DNA of 64,000 bases, from the NCBI GenBank assembly GCA_028279705.1, contig JANQNF010000012.1, positions 214,531-278,530 on the forward strand, written 5' to 3'. This DNA is from an archaeon. Its GTDB lineage: Archaea; Aenigmatarchaeota; Aenigmatarchaeia; QMZP01; JAFGSV01. Under the pieces are notes generated by a model. The model was not told the origin of the DNA, did not search any database, and saw nothing but the letters and a program-made list of their open reading frames with translations. Both the position numbers and the translations under genes were made by a program. Of this stretch, positions 40,147 to 49,069 are shown piece after piece (the first letter of the stretch is position 1; each line of letters opens with the position of its first letter).

Positions 40147-40447
40147 CAGGCGATCCTGCAGAATCATTCAGATGGTACTGTAAAAGGTCTTTCCCTATTT
40201 TCTTGTAAATGTTTCTTCTGTGCGCGACATTGAGTACGAGGATGATGAGTTTACCATTTTTTATATCAACAATAATCCTGTAATTTCCTACCCTGAGACT
40301 GTAAAAAGGCTTCCCTACAAGCCGCTTTACGAATGTCTCAGGTCTTATTCTTATGCGCTTTAATGAAGAGATTATCCTATCTCTCACGGATTTTTCGAGC
40401 ATTTTGAACTGCTTTTTGGCAGTTTCTGTAAACTCTACCTCATACAT
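40133..40447 (-). CDS. RelE/ParE-family toxin
   Basis: This is a 104-residue basic protein. The start MYEVEFTETAKKQFKML and the body with SLKRIRIRPETFVKRLVGKPFYSLRVGNYRIIVDI (described in parts) have the RelE/ParE signature: K-x-L-x-G-x-x-Y-x-x-R-x-G-x-Y-R-I-x-x-x-I. RelE toxins cut mRNA in the ribosome. The ATG at 40447 overlaps the antitoxin stop. The C-terminal ~20 residues (LLQYHLNDSAGSPVKYP) extend beyond the usual family length and overlap the end of serA by 14 bases, so the stop may have been displaced. Confidence 0.88.
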   Translation of the reverse strand: MYEVEFTETAKKQFKMLEKSVRDRIISSLKRIRIRPETFVKRLVGKPFYSLRVGNYRIIVDIKNGKLIILVLNVAHRRNIYKKIGKDLLQYHLNDSAGSPVKYP

Positions 40448-40658
40448 CGAGTTCCCTCTCCACTTCACTGAGGGTGTAGACCCTTCCATCCTCGACATCC
40501 TTTACTGCCTGATCAAGAAGCTTCTTTGCCTCATCCGAAAGCTCCATCGTGTCCTCTATGATATCCCATATGACCTCTTCGTAGGTCTCTCTTTCAGAGA
40601 GCTTCCTCTTGTTCAGTTCTTTCTGGAGCTCTTCGCTTATCTGTATAGTAGTAGCCAT
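40440..40658 (-). CDS. Antitoxin of the RelE-type pair
   Basis: This is a 72-residue acidic protein. The N-terminus MATTIQISEELQKELNKRK has the short beta strand then helix of ribbon-helix-helix antitoxins. The C-terminal half (LLDQAVKDVEDGRVYTLSEVERELDV, split) is the extended toxin-wrapping part. It precedes and overlaps the toxin gene by 8 bases, the normal antitoxin-toxin order. A TATA-like stretch (ACTATATCAC, minus) lies just upstream; autorepression is expected for this type. Confidence 0.85.
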   Translation of the reverse strand: MATTIQISEELQKELNKRKLSERETYEEVIWDIIEDTMELSDEAKKLLDQAVKDVEDGRVYTLSEVERELDV

Positions 40659-40727
40659 AGCATATTATAGAGTGATATAGTTTAAAAAGTTTATGTAGAA
40701 TTACAAAACATGTGAAGTCAAAATCAA

Positions 40728-41441
40728 TTACTGTTTTTCGGCTTCCGGCTTCGCTTCTGTCTTGGCTTCAGGTTTCTTCTCAGCAGCCTTCTTGTCTTCT
40801 GGCTTTTTCTTGACCTTCATCTCTACCGTGTCGACGCCGTCGCACCACTTCTTGAGCGTCTCGGTTACAAGCTTCTCCACGAACTTGTGCGTCTCGTCAA
40901 CCGTTATGGTCGCCTTCTTTGCCGCAACCGAAACCTGTGCCGGTACCCTGTAGTAATCGAGAAGCTCTTCGACCCTTTCCTTTGGAGTCTTTATCTGCTC
41001 GGTTATCTCAACGTCGTATGCAAGTTCCTTTCCTGCGAGCGGATGGTTGTAGTCGACCCTCACCCTGCCGCCGGAAACAGCAAGAACCTTGCAGTTGCCG
41101 CTGTCTGTCTGCAGTACGAGCCCTGGGAACGGGTTTATCTGCTTTTTAGTAAACGTTGAGATCGAAACGACCCTGATAAGTTCAGGCTTCCTGGCACCTG
41201 CGCCTTCAGCTGGTGTAACATCAAAGGACTTCTTTTCACCCGTCTTCATTTCCATCAGGTGCTTCTCTACGCCAGGCATTATGAAGCCTGCGCCAAGTAT
41301 GACGAGTACGGGACCGTATTTCTTCTTTTCGTCATGGAGACCATTCTTCTTTGCATCTTCCTCATTGGTGAGGTCGAATACCTCTCCTGTGGCCTTTATC
41401 CTTCCAAGATAGTTTATTTTTACCCAGTCGCCTTTGTTCAT
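40728..41441 (-). CDS. FKBP-type peptidyl-prolyl isomerase (SlyD-like)
   Basis: This is a 237-residue protein. The first ~150 residues are FKBP with an inserted-in-flap domain: GDWVKINYLGRIKATGEVFDLT at the start, ILGAGFIMPGVEKHLMEMKTGEKKSFDV, and RVRVDYNHPLAGKELAYDVEI, the archaeal long FKBP signature. A second part (residues ~160-215, YYRVPAQVSVAAKKATITV) is an archaeal C-terminal extension. The tail is Lys/Glu/Ala rich. It acts as a cytosolic folding catalyst and chaperone. The gene is immediately downstream of the flippase-like membrane protein and overlaps it by 4 bases. Confidence 0.93.
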   Translation of the reverse strand: MNKGDWVKINYLGRIKATGEVFDLTNEEDAKKNGLHDEKKKYGPVLVILGAGFIMPGVEKHLMEMKTGEKKSFDVTPAEGAGARKPELIRVVSISTFTKKQINPFPGLVLQTDSGNCKVLAVSGGRVRVDYNHPLAGKELAYDVEITEQIKTPKERVEELLDYYRVPAQVSVAAKKATITVDETHKFVEKLVTETLKKWCDGVDTVEMKVKKKPEDKKAAEKKPEAKTEAKPEAEKQ

Positions 41442-42466
41442 GAGAGTATACTTTGGGACCCGAATTTAAAAAACTGTCGCCGCTTCTTCTGTAGCGAGAA
41501 CGATATTCCATAGAACCACGAGTATATTATGCCTACGATGATGACAAGCCAGTAGCTCACAAACCTCCATAGCAGTATGCCGCTTGTTGCGGGAACCAGG
41601 CCAACTCCGAGTATTGCAAGGACGAATATGGTCGATGATTCGTACACAACAAGGCCTCCGGGCAGCAGCGGGACGCCGCCTGCGAGTATGCCGATGCCAA
41701 GCACTATCGCACAGCCAGTAAGGCCAATATCCACGCCGAGTGAAAGGAATATCATGTAAAGTGTCAGTATTTCCATTAGCCTCTCTGCTATGCCTATTGC
41801 GAGGCTTTTTGCAAGGAGGTCCTTTCTTTTAAGCGACTTCTTGATGTTTTCCCTGAATTTTCTCATGTCAGCAGGAAGTCCTCTCCCAAGCCCGGGCTTT
41901 ATCCTCGATATCAGCTTTTCAATACCCCTTGACGCATAGTCGAGTGCCCGCTTGTCATAGACTATGTAACCTCCTACCGAAAGCGGAAGGAGGACCACCG
42001 TAAGTATTGCCCACAGCGTGAACCAGTCGAGTATGTTGAACATCGAGAGGCTGAGTGTCGCAAAGTAGACGAGCCATATCAGGCTGAGAAACGTTATGAC
42101 AGAGTCCATGGCAAGGCTTGAAAGAACGTCCCTCTTGTGCCTTCTTATGGTTCGTGCGAGCATGTACGCCTTTATGGGCTCCCCGCCGAATCTCATCATG
42201 GGCGTTATGTAGTTGAACACTGCCCCTATGAGCGAGTACCTGAAGACTATGCTGACCTTTGCGTCTATATCCATGCTTTTGAGAATGTATTTCCACCTGA
42301 AGCTGTACACAAGAAGCGTCAGGAAAGGCATTGCCAGTATGATTGGAACGAAAAGCGGGTTTATTGTCAGCATCACCCTCATCAGCGCATCAAAGCCTAT
42401 CCATTGTTGAAGAATTATTGCTAATATGATCATGCTTGCGATCAGAAGGATGAAGATTTTCTTCAT
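41438..42466 (-). CDS. Flippase-like integral membrane protein (UPF0104/LPG synthase TM family)
   Basis: This is a 342-residue protein with about eight hydrophobic segments. Family markers are FRWKYILKSMDI after the second helix, FNYITPMMRFGGEPIKAYML (the conserved P-x-R-x-G-E motif), and VPLLPGGLVVYESS near the C-terminus (L-P-G-G-x-x-x-x-E). Relatives include the MprF membrane domain and YbhN. A role in lipid or polyprenyl-linked glycan handling in the membrane is inferred from family and context. ATG 42466 is chosen; a TTG at 42484 is also in frame. Confidence 0.88.
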   Translation of the reverse strand: MKKIFILLIASMIILAIILQQWIGFDALMRVMLTINPLFVPIILAMPFLTLLVYSFRWKYILKSMDIDAKVSIVFRYSLIGAVFNYITPMMRFGGEPIKAYMLARTIRRHKRDVLSSLAMDSVITFLSLIWLVYFATLSLSMFNILDWFTLWAILTVVLLPLSVGGYIVYDKRALDYASRGIEKLISRIKPGLGRGLPADMRKFRENIKKSLKRKDLLAKSLAIGIAERLMEILTLYMIFLSLGVDIGLTGCAIVLGIGILAGGVPLLPGGLVVYESSTIFVLAILGVGLVPATSGILLWRFVSYWLVIIVGIIYSWFYGISFSLQKKRRQFFKFGSQSILS

Positions 42467-42502
42467 TATTTTATTATTGGTCAAATGCTCTATAATAAGA
42501 AC

Positions 42503-42805
42503 CTAGATGAATGTGATGTCATCACGTGGTTCACAGTTGTATTTTTGCAATTTTACGGAATATTTTCCCTTGACCTTAAGTATTAGCTTATCGACATCTA
42601 CCGTGCTTAAACTTTTGTCACCATTGGTGCGAGAATCCAATAGAAGTGTGTCTATATTAATACCATTACGCTGGTAGATGCAGAGGATGTCATTGATGGC
42701 CGCACCAGGGTTCCCATATCCGTGTATTATTTCTGCATCGGGTCTGCCAGACAAGCCTGTTTCTGAACCATTCAGCGAGACCACGACATTCGCATATCCT
42801 TTCAT
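42503..42805 (-). CDS. Small protein with Smr-like motif, function uncertain
   Basis: This is a 100-residue protein. DAEIIHGYGNPGAAINDIL resembles the H-G-x-G motif of small MutS-related (Smr) nuclease domains, preceded by a strand (YANVVVSLNGSE) and followed by another (NIDTLLLDSR). The usual first Smr motif LDLHG is not evident, so the assignment is weak. The gene lies between LeuRS and the flippase-like gene on the same strand. Start at ATG 42805; an upstream ATG at 42823 adds six residues. Confidence 0.6.
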   Translation of the reverse strand: MKGYANVVVSLNGSETGLSGRPDAEIIHGYGNPGAAINDILCIYQRNGINIDTLLLDSRTNGDKSLSTVDVDKLILKVKGKYSVKLQKYNCEPRDDITFI

Positions 42806-42836
42806 CTTATAAGAGAGATGCAAAATTTTAAAAACA

Positions 42837-45533
42837 CTAAAAAACTTCTATCCCCGGTTTTCCCGGCATGGCCTGTGCGGCTTTCGGTGACTTCGATTTT
42901 TCAGCAAATTCCACAGACACATTGCATCCGAACTGCTCTCCTATGAAACCGCTGAGCTCGCTAAGCAGCGCATGCTCTTCTTTAGAACCAAGCAAGACTT
43001 GCGGAATCTTTTCTGGATTCTTCAGCATGAACGGCACGAGCTTACTTACGTCTTTTCCGTAAGGCCTGATTTCCTTTACAGACATCAAGGATTTCATTAT
43101 CTCTCCCGGATTTCTGGTCTTTTCCATGGATTTCTTCAGCACGTCCACAAACGCGTACTTCCATTCGGGCGCTATCACGATGCCTATCCTGGAAGGCTTC
43201 ATCTTTGCAAGCTTTATGACATGCTCTATGTCGTCCTGAAGCTGCCTTATCACACCTTCCATTCCTATGGCCTTCCTGTCCACCTTCCTTTTCGTGGGCC
43301 ATTTTGACGCGGAAACGAGACCTTCCATTCTCATCTTCTCCCAGAGTTCCTCGGAGACGTGGGGGGCAAACGGCGATACCAGCTTAACGATAGTCCTTGC
43401 AGCTTCCCCAAGCAGGTTCTTGTTCACATTACCGCTTTTCACGTACCCCTGCATGTAGTTGACAAAGTCCATGATCGTGCTTATCGCCGAGTTGAACTGA
43501 AACCCTTCTATTTGTCTGCTCACGTTCTCTATTGCAACGGAGAGTTTCGCTTCAAGTATCCTGTCGACGGTACTTTCCGTCTTAAACTCACCACTGCCCA
43601 TGAGCTTTTCATTGTCGCACATGAGCCTGTAGAACCTGTTGACGAACCTGTACGTTCCCTGCACACCCTTGTCGTTCCATTCCAACTGGCTTTCAGGGCT
43701 TGCAACGAAAAGCAAAAACATCCGTGCCGTGTCTATGCCGTACTTTTTAGACATCTCCTCCTGCGTCACGACGTTGCCGAAAGACTTGCTCATCTTATGG
43801 CCGTCCTTGTACACTATGCCCTGGTTGAATAGCTTCTCGAAAGGTTCACCGAACTTGACAAGCCCGATATCCATTAGAACCTTTGTGAAGAACCTCGCAT
43901 AAAGCAGGTGCATCACGGCATGCTCAGCTCCTCCAATGTACTGGTCAACGGGCATCCAGTACTTCACGGCCTTGTCGTTAAACATATTTTTTGAAGCAGG
44001 ATCGCAGTACCTGAGAAAGTACCATGAAGAATCTACAAACGTGTCCATGGTGTCGGTCTCCCTCTTTGCATTGCCACCGCATTTTGGACATTTCGCTTTC
44101 ATGAAATCCTTGTGAGTCTTGAGGGGGTTTCCCTGCCCTGTAAACTTGACATCTGTTGGAAGCTTGACCGGAAGGTCCTTTTCGGGAACCGTCTGCATCC
44201 CGCATTTATCGCAGTATACTACCGGTATAGGGGTGCCCCAGTACCTCTGCCTGGAGATTCCCCAGTCACGGAGCTTGTAGTTCACAACACGCTTTCCCAT
44301 GCCTTCCTTTTCAAGCCATTCGGAAATCTTTGGGAGTGCCTCCATGTTCTTCATTCCGTTGAACTTGCCTGAGTCGAAAAGTACGCCATCATCCGTGAAT
44401 GCATCGTCATAATCCTTTGGATCTATCCTTTTCCCATCTTTGCTTATGACGAACTTCAGAGGTATGTCGTATTTCTTTGCGAACCTGAAATCCCTCTTGT
44501 CGTGAGCATCGCACATCACGATACCGCTTCCGTACATGAGCGCGAAGTTGGCAACGTATATTGGAACCTTCTCCCCGTTGACCGGGTTTATGGCATACCT
44601 TCCCGTGAAGACGCCTTCCTTTTCCTTGTCCTCGTTCGTCCTGTCAACTATGCTCTCTTTTTTCGCCTTCTTCACGAAATCAGAAACCTCTTTTTCCTTC
44701 CCTGTCCCCCTGGTAAGTTTATCCAGCATGGGATGCTCGGGTGCGAACGCAAGGAACGTGACGCTGAATATGGTGTCACACCTCGTCGTAAACGTCGGCA
44801 GCTTCTCATCCGTCCCGTCCAGCTTGAAGTAGATGTCAACCCCGTGGCTTTTTCCTATCCAGTTGTCCTGCATGGTCCTTATCTTGTCTGGCCATCCTTC
44901 CAGCTTCTTGAGGTCCCTTAGCAGTTCGTCTGCGTATTTAGTCGTCCTGAAGAACCACTGGTCTATCATCTTTTCATCCACGTCGTTTTCGCATCTCCAG
45001 CACTTCCCGTTTTCAACCTGCTCGTTTGCAAGCACGGTCTCGCAGTCCGGGCACCAGTTAACGGGTGCCTCCTTCTTGTATGCCAGTCCCTTCTCAAGGG
45101 CCTTTAGAAAGAACCACTGGTTCCATTTGTAATACTCAGGATAGCATGTCGCTATCTCCCTTTCCCAGTCGTAGGAAAGCCCAAGCGCCTTCTGGTTCTT
45201 CTTTATTCCCGCTATCGCGCTTTCCGTGTACTCCTTCGGGTGCGTCTTGTGCTTTATTGCAGCATTCTCTGCAGGAAGCCCGAATGCGTCGTATCCCATT
45301 GGGTAGAGCACGTTGAAGCCGTTCATCCGCTTGTACCTGGCAACGCAGTCGCCCATGGAATAGTTTCTTATGTGTCCCATGTGAAGGCCTGACGCGCTCG
45401 GATACGGGAACATCTCAAGGACATAGTACTTCTTCTTTTTCGGGTCTTCCCTGACCTTGAACAAGCCGGCCTTCTCCCATTTATCCTGCCACTTCTTTTC
45501 CATCTTCCCGAAATCGACGTTCTTTCCCGACAT
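42837..45533 (-). CDS. leuS: Leucyl-tRNA synthetase, bacterial-type
   Basis: This is an 898-residue class I synthetase. The HIGH motif is YPSASGLHMGHIRNYSMGD, the KMSKS loop is GHKMSKSFGNVV, and a zinc knuckle CPDCE..CWRCE is present. The CP1 editing domain (TFTTRCDTIFSVTF; GSGIVMCDAHDKRDF) contains the T-rich and D-x-x-D-x-x-F regions. Signatures YPMGYDAFGLPAENAAI, GISRQRYWGTPIP, TDTMDTFVDSSWYFLRY and MPVDQYIGGAEHAVMHL are those of bacterial LeuRS rather than the archaeal/eukaryotic LeuRS, whose editing domain and C-terminus differ. Horizontal acquisition of a bacterial form is likely. Confidence 0.94.
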   Translation of the reverse strand: MSGKNVDFGKMEKKWQDKWEKAGLFKVREDPKKKKYYVLEMFPYPSASGLHMGHIRNYSMGDCVARYKRMNGFNVLYPMGYDAFGLPAENAAIKHKTHPKEYTESAIAGIKKNQKALGLSYDWEREIATCYPEYYKWNQWFFLKALEKGLAYKKEAPVNWCPDCETVLANEQVENGKCWRCENDVDEKMIDQWFFRTTKYADELLRDLKKLEGWPDKIRTMQDNWIGKSHGVDIYFKLDGTDEKLPTFTTRCDTIFSVTFLAFAPEHPMLDKLTRGTGKEKEVSDFVKKAKKESIVDRTNEDKEKEGVFTGRYAINPVNGEKVPIYVANFALMYGSGIVMCDAHDKRDFRFAKKYDIPLKFVISKDGKRIDPKDYDDAFTDDGVLFDSGKFNGMKNMEALPKISEWLEKEGMGKRVVNYKLRDWGISRQRYWGTPIPVVYCDKCGMQTVPEKDLPVKLPTDVKFTGQGNPLKTHKDFMKAKCPKCGGNAKRETDTMDTFVDSSWYFLRYCDPASKNMFNDKAVKYWMPVDQYIGGAEHAVMHLLYARFFTKVLMDIGLVKFGEPFEKLFNQGIVYKDGHKMSKSFGNVVTQEEMSKKYGIDTARMFLLFVASPESQLEWNDKGVQGTYRFVNRFYRLMCDNEKLMGSGEFKTESTVDRILEAKLSVAIENVSRQIEGFQFNSAISTIMDFVNYMQGYVKSGNVNKNLLGEAARTIVKLVSPFAPHVSEELWEKMRMEGLVSASKWPTKRKVDRKAIGMEGVIRQLQDDIEHVIKLAKMKPSRIGIVIAPEWKYAFVDVLKKSMEKTRNPGEIMKSLMSVKEIRPYGKDVSKLVPFMLKNPEKIPQVLLGSKEEHALLSELSGFIGEQFGCNVSVEFAEKSKSPKAAQAMPGKPGIEVF

Positions 45534-45585
45534 TCTTACATTCTCATGTGATATTTCTTATATTGGTTCGTGTTGCTTTTATTTC

Positions 45586-46173
45586 TCAGTAGATCCACAC
45601 CTTCAATATCTTGTCCATGGCATCGGTCATCGCGTTCACGTCCGCAGGGACCCCTTTCTCGGCGACCCCGTGTCCCTTGTACTCGTTGCCGAAGAATTCC
45701 AACCCTACGATTGCTTCGGAACCGCCATTGATGATAGGCTCTTCATTGTTCTTGAACTTTATCCAGCCACTGTCGAAACCCGCGGCTTTCGAGAACGCCT
45801 CGAGTAGCAATTCAGGACTCCTCTCCCCCGTCACCTGGGCATAGCGTTTTGCACAATCCTTTCTTATGTATAGGTTTATCGTGTATTCACCGTCCGGGTC
45901 TGACACTGGGTGCTCGGAGTACTTATCGATCTCTATGCCCTGTCCAATGAAGAAACCCTTTGTGTGCTTCTTCGCTGCCAGGAGTATGTCGCTTTCCTCT
46001 GCCATGCGGCCGTACTTCTCGGCGACTTCGTTCACTATCGCCGTGAACGCGTTTTCACTGAATTCTTTACCGGGCTCTCCGTAACCGTTCTGTGCAAGCA
46101 CGTCGCCCACGTAGATTTCCATATTGCGTGGGCTATCCATGCCCCAACCAGAACCGTATAAAGCGTTTTTCAC
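45586..46173 (-). CDS. Uncharacterised protein, possible LeuA-dimer-like C-terminus
   Basis: I do not recognise this 195-residue acidic protein. The N-terminal half is mixed alpha/beta (NMEIYVGDVLAQNGYGEPGKEF; AFTAIVNEVAEKYGRM; DILLAAKKHTKGFFIGQG). The last ~45 residues (SEAIVGLEFFGNEYKGHGVAEKGVPADVNAMTDAM, in parts) have a strand-turn-G-x-G then alternating small residues and a helix. That pattern loosely resembles the regulatory (LeuA dimer) domain of isopropylmalate/citramalate synthases. It lacks a signal peptide. It is a single gene between LeuRS and tRNA-Arg, preceded by a 216-base gap in which I see no gene. Confidence 0.65.
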   Translation of the reverse strand: MKNALYGSGWGMDSPRNMEIYVGDVLAQNGYGEPGKEFSENAFTAIVNEVAEKYGRMAEESDILLAAKKHTKGFFIGQGIEIDKYSEHPVSDPDGEYTINLYIRKDCAKRYAQVTGERSPELLLEAFSKAAGFDSGWIKFKNNEEPIINGGSEAIVGLEFFGNEYKGHGVAEKGVPADVNAMTDAMDKILKVWIY

Positions 46174-46389
46174 AACTAATCACCTCAATTTCAAAAGCAG
46201 TACGAGATTAGAAAGAACCTTTGAAGCTCTTACTGCGGGAGCAGAGGCAGCACTAGTAGTAGAGAGATACAAGAATTCAATTTTGCTACTGCCTTATTGC
46301 CCATTAAAAGAAATTGTGATGAAAGGTTTTTAAATGATGCACATAATCTTCCTAAAATATAAAAATCCATTAACAATAATCAAAAGCCC

Positions 46390-46511
46390 GCCCCTGTAGC
46401 CTAGTTTGGATAAGGCGTCGGCCTTCTAGTCTCGCACTAGAAGATTCGAGGTGCTCTGCACCTGTGAGAGAAGACAGCCGAAGATCGAGGGTTCAAATCC
46501 CCCCGGGGGCA
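46390..46511 (+). tRNA. tRNA-Arg (anticodon TCT) with intron
   Basis: Acceptor GCCCCTG (46390-46396) pairs with CGGGGGC (46504-46510), discriminator A 46511, no CCA. The anticodon stem TCGGC (46418-46422) pairs with GCCGA (46477-46481). The loop starts CT-TCT-A with the anticodon at 46425-46427. An intron of about 47 bases occupies roughly 46429-46475 at the canonical 37/38 site. The T-loop is TTCAAAT, with one A-C mismatch in the T stem. Confidence 0.9.
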
Positions 46512-46577
46512 TTGTAACGCGGAAGAAAAATAAACACCCAGTGACAATAATATAATACTGGTCTAACCGGTGTGACA

Positions 46578-47126
46578 ATGGTATTCAAGCTCATCCGCGG
46601 TGGAAGAAGAGTTGCTGAAATCGAGAAGAGTCTCGAAAACAACATAGAGTTCTCAAAGTACATGGAAAGAAGAACGGATCATGCCGGGAGGCACAGGCTC
46701 CATGATGACATAGGAGTGGTGGCAAAGTACATAGATTATGTCAGGTTCTCAAAGCCAGCGTCACTTCTTCACGACGCCCCGCCGGTTGAAAGTGAGAAAG
46801 TCACAAGCCCGGCACTTCCCGTGAGGGGAAAGACCTCTCTTCCGCTCGCATTCGTCAGTGACATCATGGCCGCGCCCAAGAGGTGGTCGGGACGCCATGT
46901 CATAATAGACGGTGAACTGGAGCATGTGAGCAGCAACAGAAGCGGCGAGCACTGGCACAGGTTCGGTGACCACACCGGGGCTGTCATGGCAGTTGGAAGC
47001 GAAATGATGGACATGCACAAGGGAACGCTTTTTGGAGTGGCCCGCCAGACGGCCGTAGGAAAGCAGCTTTTTCTTGAAATCAAGAACTTCCATCCTCTCA
47101 GTGAGGGTTCAGGAAGCGTCGAGTAG
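46578..47126 (+). CDS. Uncharacterised protein with possible OB-fold
   Basis: This is a 182-residue basic protein. The N-terminal third is helical (RVAEIEKSLENNIEFSKYMERR). After a Pro-rich linker, the C-terminal ~85 residues alternate strands (RHVIIDGELEHVSS; HRFGDHTGAVMAVGS; GTLFGVARQTAVGKQLFLEI) in the manner of an OB-fold, a common nucleic-acid-binding fold. His/Asp/Gly-rich turns could bind metal, but no catalytic motif is clear. ATG 46578 is used; a GTG at 46572 is also in frame. Its 3' end overlaps the convergent lysS gene by 18 bases. Confidence 0.65.
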   Translation: MVFKLIRGGRRVAEIEKSLENNIEFSKYMERRTDHAGRHRLHDDIGVVAKYIDYVRFSKPASLLHDAPPVESEKVTSPALPVRGKTSLPLAFVSDIMAAPKRWSGRHVIIDGELEHVSSNRSGEHWHRFGDHTGAVMAVGSEMMDMHKGTLFGVARQTAVGKQLFLEIKNFHPLSEGSGSVE

Positions 47127-48740
47127 CTTTGCGACCTTTTCCTGTCCAATGCTCATTACAAACGGCGCAAGTCTCGGGCCGTAGTCTTTGTCTATCAGTA
47201 TCCTGTACATGGTTTTGAAGAATTCCTTGGGCTTGACACCCTTTTCCTTGCACGTGTTGAAGAACAGGTCCACTATTTCCTGCTCCTTCATCTCCTTTTC
47301 CTTTAGCTTCCCGGAGATGTGGCCTATGATCTCCTTCATCTCGGAGGGAACCTTGAAGCCCGGCTTTTCCCTCAGCTTGAACCTGTACCTCTCCGGCGCA
47401 TGCATCTCTGCCCAGTTCTTGGCAAGGAGGAGGCGGTGCTTCACTTCTTCCTTCTCCTTTTCGGTTACCTTGTCACCGACGTGCCCTGTCCTCCTGAGTA
47501 TCTCGACGCCCTTGTTGACGGGGTCATCTCCTGCAACCTGTGCAATGGAGACCGCAAAGTCAAACGGCACCTGAAGCGGCATCTTCTCAGGCTTTTCTAT
47601 CTGTGACATGGCATAAAGCCTCTTCATGTGGAGCTCGTCGCTCTTGTTCTCTTCCATAAGTGCCCCAAAGTGGACTGCCTCGTGCCTGTCGTAGTCGTCG
47701 TACATGTTTGGAAGGTCGCCCCACGAGAAGCTCCGTGTCTTCATCAGCTTCTTGTTGTAGAAGAATTTCATCAGTTCAGGCGTTGCAACTTCAAGCCAGT
47801 CCGCCGGATAGACCACATTTCCCTTGCTTGCCGACATCTTCTCGTTGTCTATCATGATGTGCTCGTAGAATATCGGTGCAGGCATCGGGAACTTAAGCAC
47901 CCTTTCAACGATCTCGCCATTTACCCACCACGCGGAATTGGGCACCTGGTATTCCTTTCCGGCACCTTCGCTGCACACGCCCCAAAGCGCCCATTCTGCA
48001 GCCCATTCGCCTTTCCACACGAGCTTTCCGTTGCCCTTCAGTGGGTCGTTCTCCCCTTCGTGGCCGCATCCATTTGCGGTCGTGGTCTCGAACTTGTAAT
48101 CTTCACACTTGTACTGCGCCTTTCCTCCCTCAAAGCCCGAGACGTTTGTCGTTATTATCTTGCCGCAGCTGTCGCACACTGGCTTCCACGGGCTCCACTT
48201 TTCCGGGAGCGGCTCAGTCCTGTACTTGTTTTGTATCTGCTTGACGGTGTCTATATTTTGTAGTATCTTCTTGATGTACGGTGCGAAAGCGCCCTTCTTG
48301 TACTCCTCCCTCGTGGAATACTTCTTCATTTTGACCCCGACAAACTTGTCTAGGACCTCGAAGTATTTTGATGTGTGGTATTCAGCATAAGTCTTGTGCG
48401 TTCCGCTCGGATCCGGTATGTCTGTGACAGGCATGCCGAGATAGTCCTTGTAGTTTGCAGGCACGCCTTTTGGAACCTTCCTCAGAGGGTCCATGTCCTC
48501 TGCGACCCATATGAATTCTGCTTTTACGCCCTTGTCAAGCAGCGATCTTACGACACTCTCGCCCCTTATTGTGTCGCTGAGTCTTCCTATGTGCAGCACG
48601 CCTGATATGGACGCCGAAGTCTTCACGGTGAACTTGTCGAACTTGGGAATCTTGTCACCGGTGTAGTGGAATTTCTTCCTCTTCAGTATCTCGTCAGCGA
48701 TCTGGTCTGCCCAGAACAGTGACCCTTCATTTTCTGCCAT
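47109..48740 (-). CDS. lysS: Lysyl-tRNA synthetase, class I
   Basis: This is a 543-residue class I LysRS, the form found in most archaea and few bacteria. The HIGH-type motif is SGVLHIGRLSDTI, followed by IWVAEDMDPLRKVPKG with the lysine-binding pocket. A zinc region has CDSCGKIITT and a later CEDYKFETTTANGCGHEG. KMSKS is the variant EKMSASKGNVVYP. The C-terminal helical part for tRNA contacts is complete (LAKNWAEMHAPERYRF; FKTMYRILIDKDYGPRLAPFV). Alone with class I LysRS this would argue for an archaeon. Confidence 0.96.
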   Translation of the reverse strand: MAENEGSLFWADQIADEILKRKKFHYTGDKIPKFDKFTVKTSASISGVLHIGRLSDTIRGESVVRSLLDKGVKAEFIWVAEDMDPLRKVPKGVPANYKDYLGMPVTDIPDPSGTHKTYAEYHTSKYFEVLDKFVGVKMKKYSTREEYKKGAFAPYIKKILQNIDTVKQIQNKYRTEPLPEKWSPWKPVCDSCGKIITTNVSGFEGGKAQYKCEDYKFETTTANGCGHEGENDPLKGNGKLVWKGEWAAEWALWGVCSEGAGKEYQVPNSAWWVNGEIVERVLKFPMPAPIFYEHIMIDNEKMSASKGNVVYPADWLEVATPELMKFFYNKKLMKTRSFSWGDLPNMYDDYDRHEAVHFGALMEENKSDELHMKRLYAMSQIEKPEKMPLQVPFDFAVSIAQVAGDDPVNKGVEILRRTGHVGDKVTEKEKEEVKHRLLLAKNWAEMHAPERYRFKLREKPGFKVPSEMKEIIGHISGKLKEKEMKEQEIVDLFFNTCKEKGVKPKEFFKTMYRILIDKDYGPRLAPFVMSIGQEKVAKLLDAS

Positions 48741-48793
48741 GAAATAAAATGGTCCGGGCGGTTTTTATAAGAAAGCTGCCCGAACATGAATAC

Positions 48794-49069
48794 ATGAAGA
48801 CCCGCATTCGTATCATCGCAAGCGGTATCGTCCAGGGAGTATTTTTCAGGTCATCTGTCAGGGAGAAGGCCTTTGACCTAAACGTTAACGGCTGGGTGAA
48901 GAACAGGCCGGACGGAAAAGTCGAGGCAGTGTTTGAAGGGGAGAAGTTCGCGGTGATGGAGGTTGTCGGTTTCTGCAGGAAAGGCCCTCCCGGCGCACGC
49001 GTCGACGGCATGGAAATCATAAAAGAGGATTACGAGAACGAGTTTTCATCCTTTGACATAAGGTACTAG
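48794..49069 (+). CDS. acyP: Acylphosphatase
   Basis: This is a 91-residue enzyme that hydrolyses acyl phosphates. It has the family signature IIASGIVQGVFFRSSVREKA with the catalytic Arg after the V-Q-G-V-x-F-R loop, then LNVNGWVKNRPDGKVEAVFEG with the catalytic Asn, and the closing GPPGARVDGMEI. ATG 48794 yields the usual length; an upstream ATG at 48749 would add 15 residues. The stop overlaps the convergent rqcH stop by 4 bases. Confidence 0.95.
   Translation: MKTRIRIIASGIVQGVFFRSSVREKAFDLNVNGWVKNRPDGKVEAVFEGEKFAVMEVVGFCRKGPPGARVDGMEIIKEDYENEFSSFDIRY

Noticed and set aside
46174..46389. Possible small gene before tRNA-Arg
   Set aside because: Short frames lack a convincing start and protein-like composition; the stretch likely holds promoters only.
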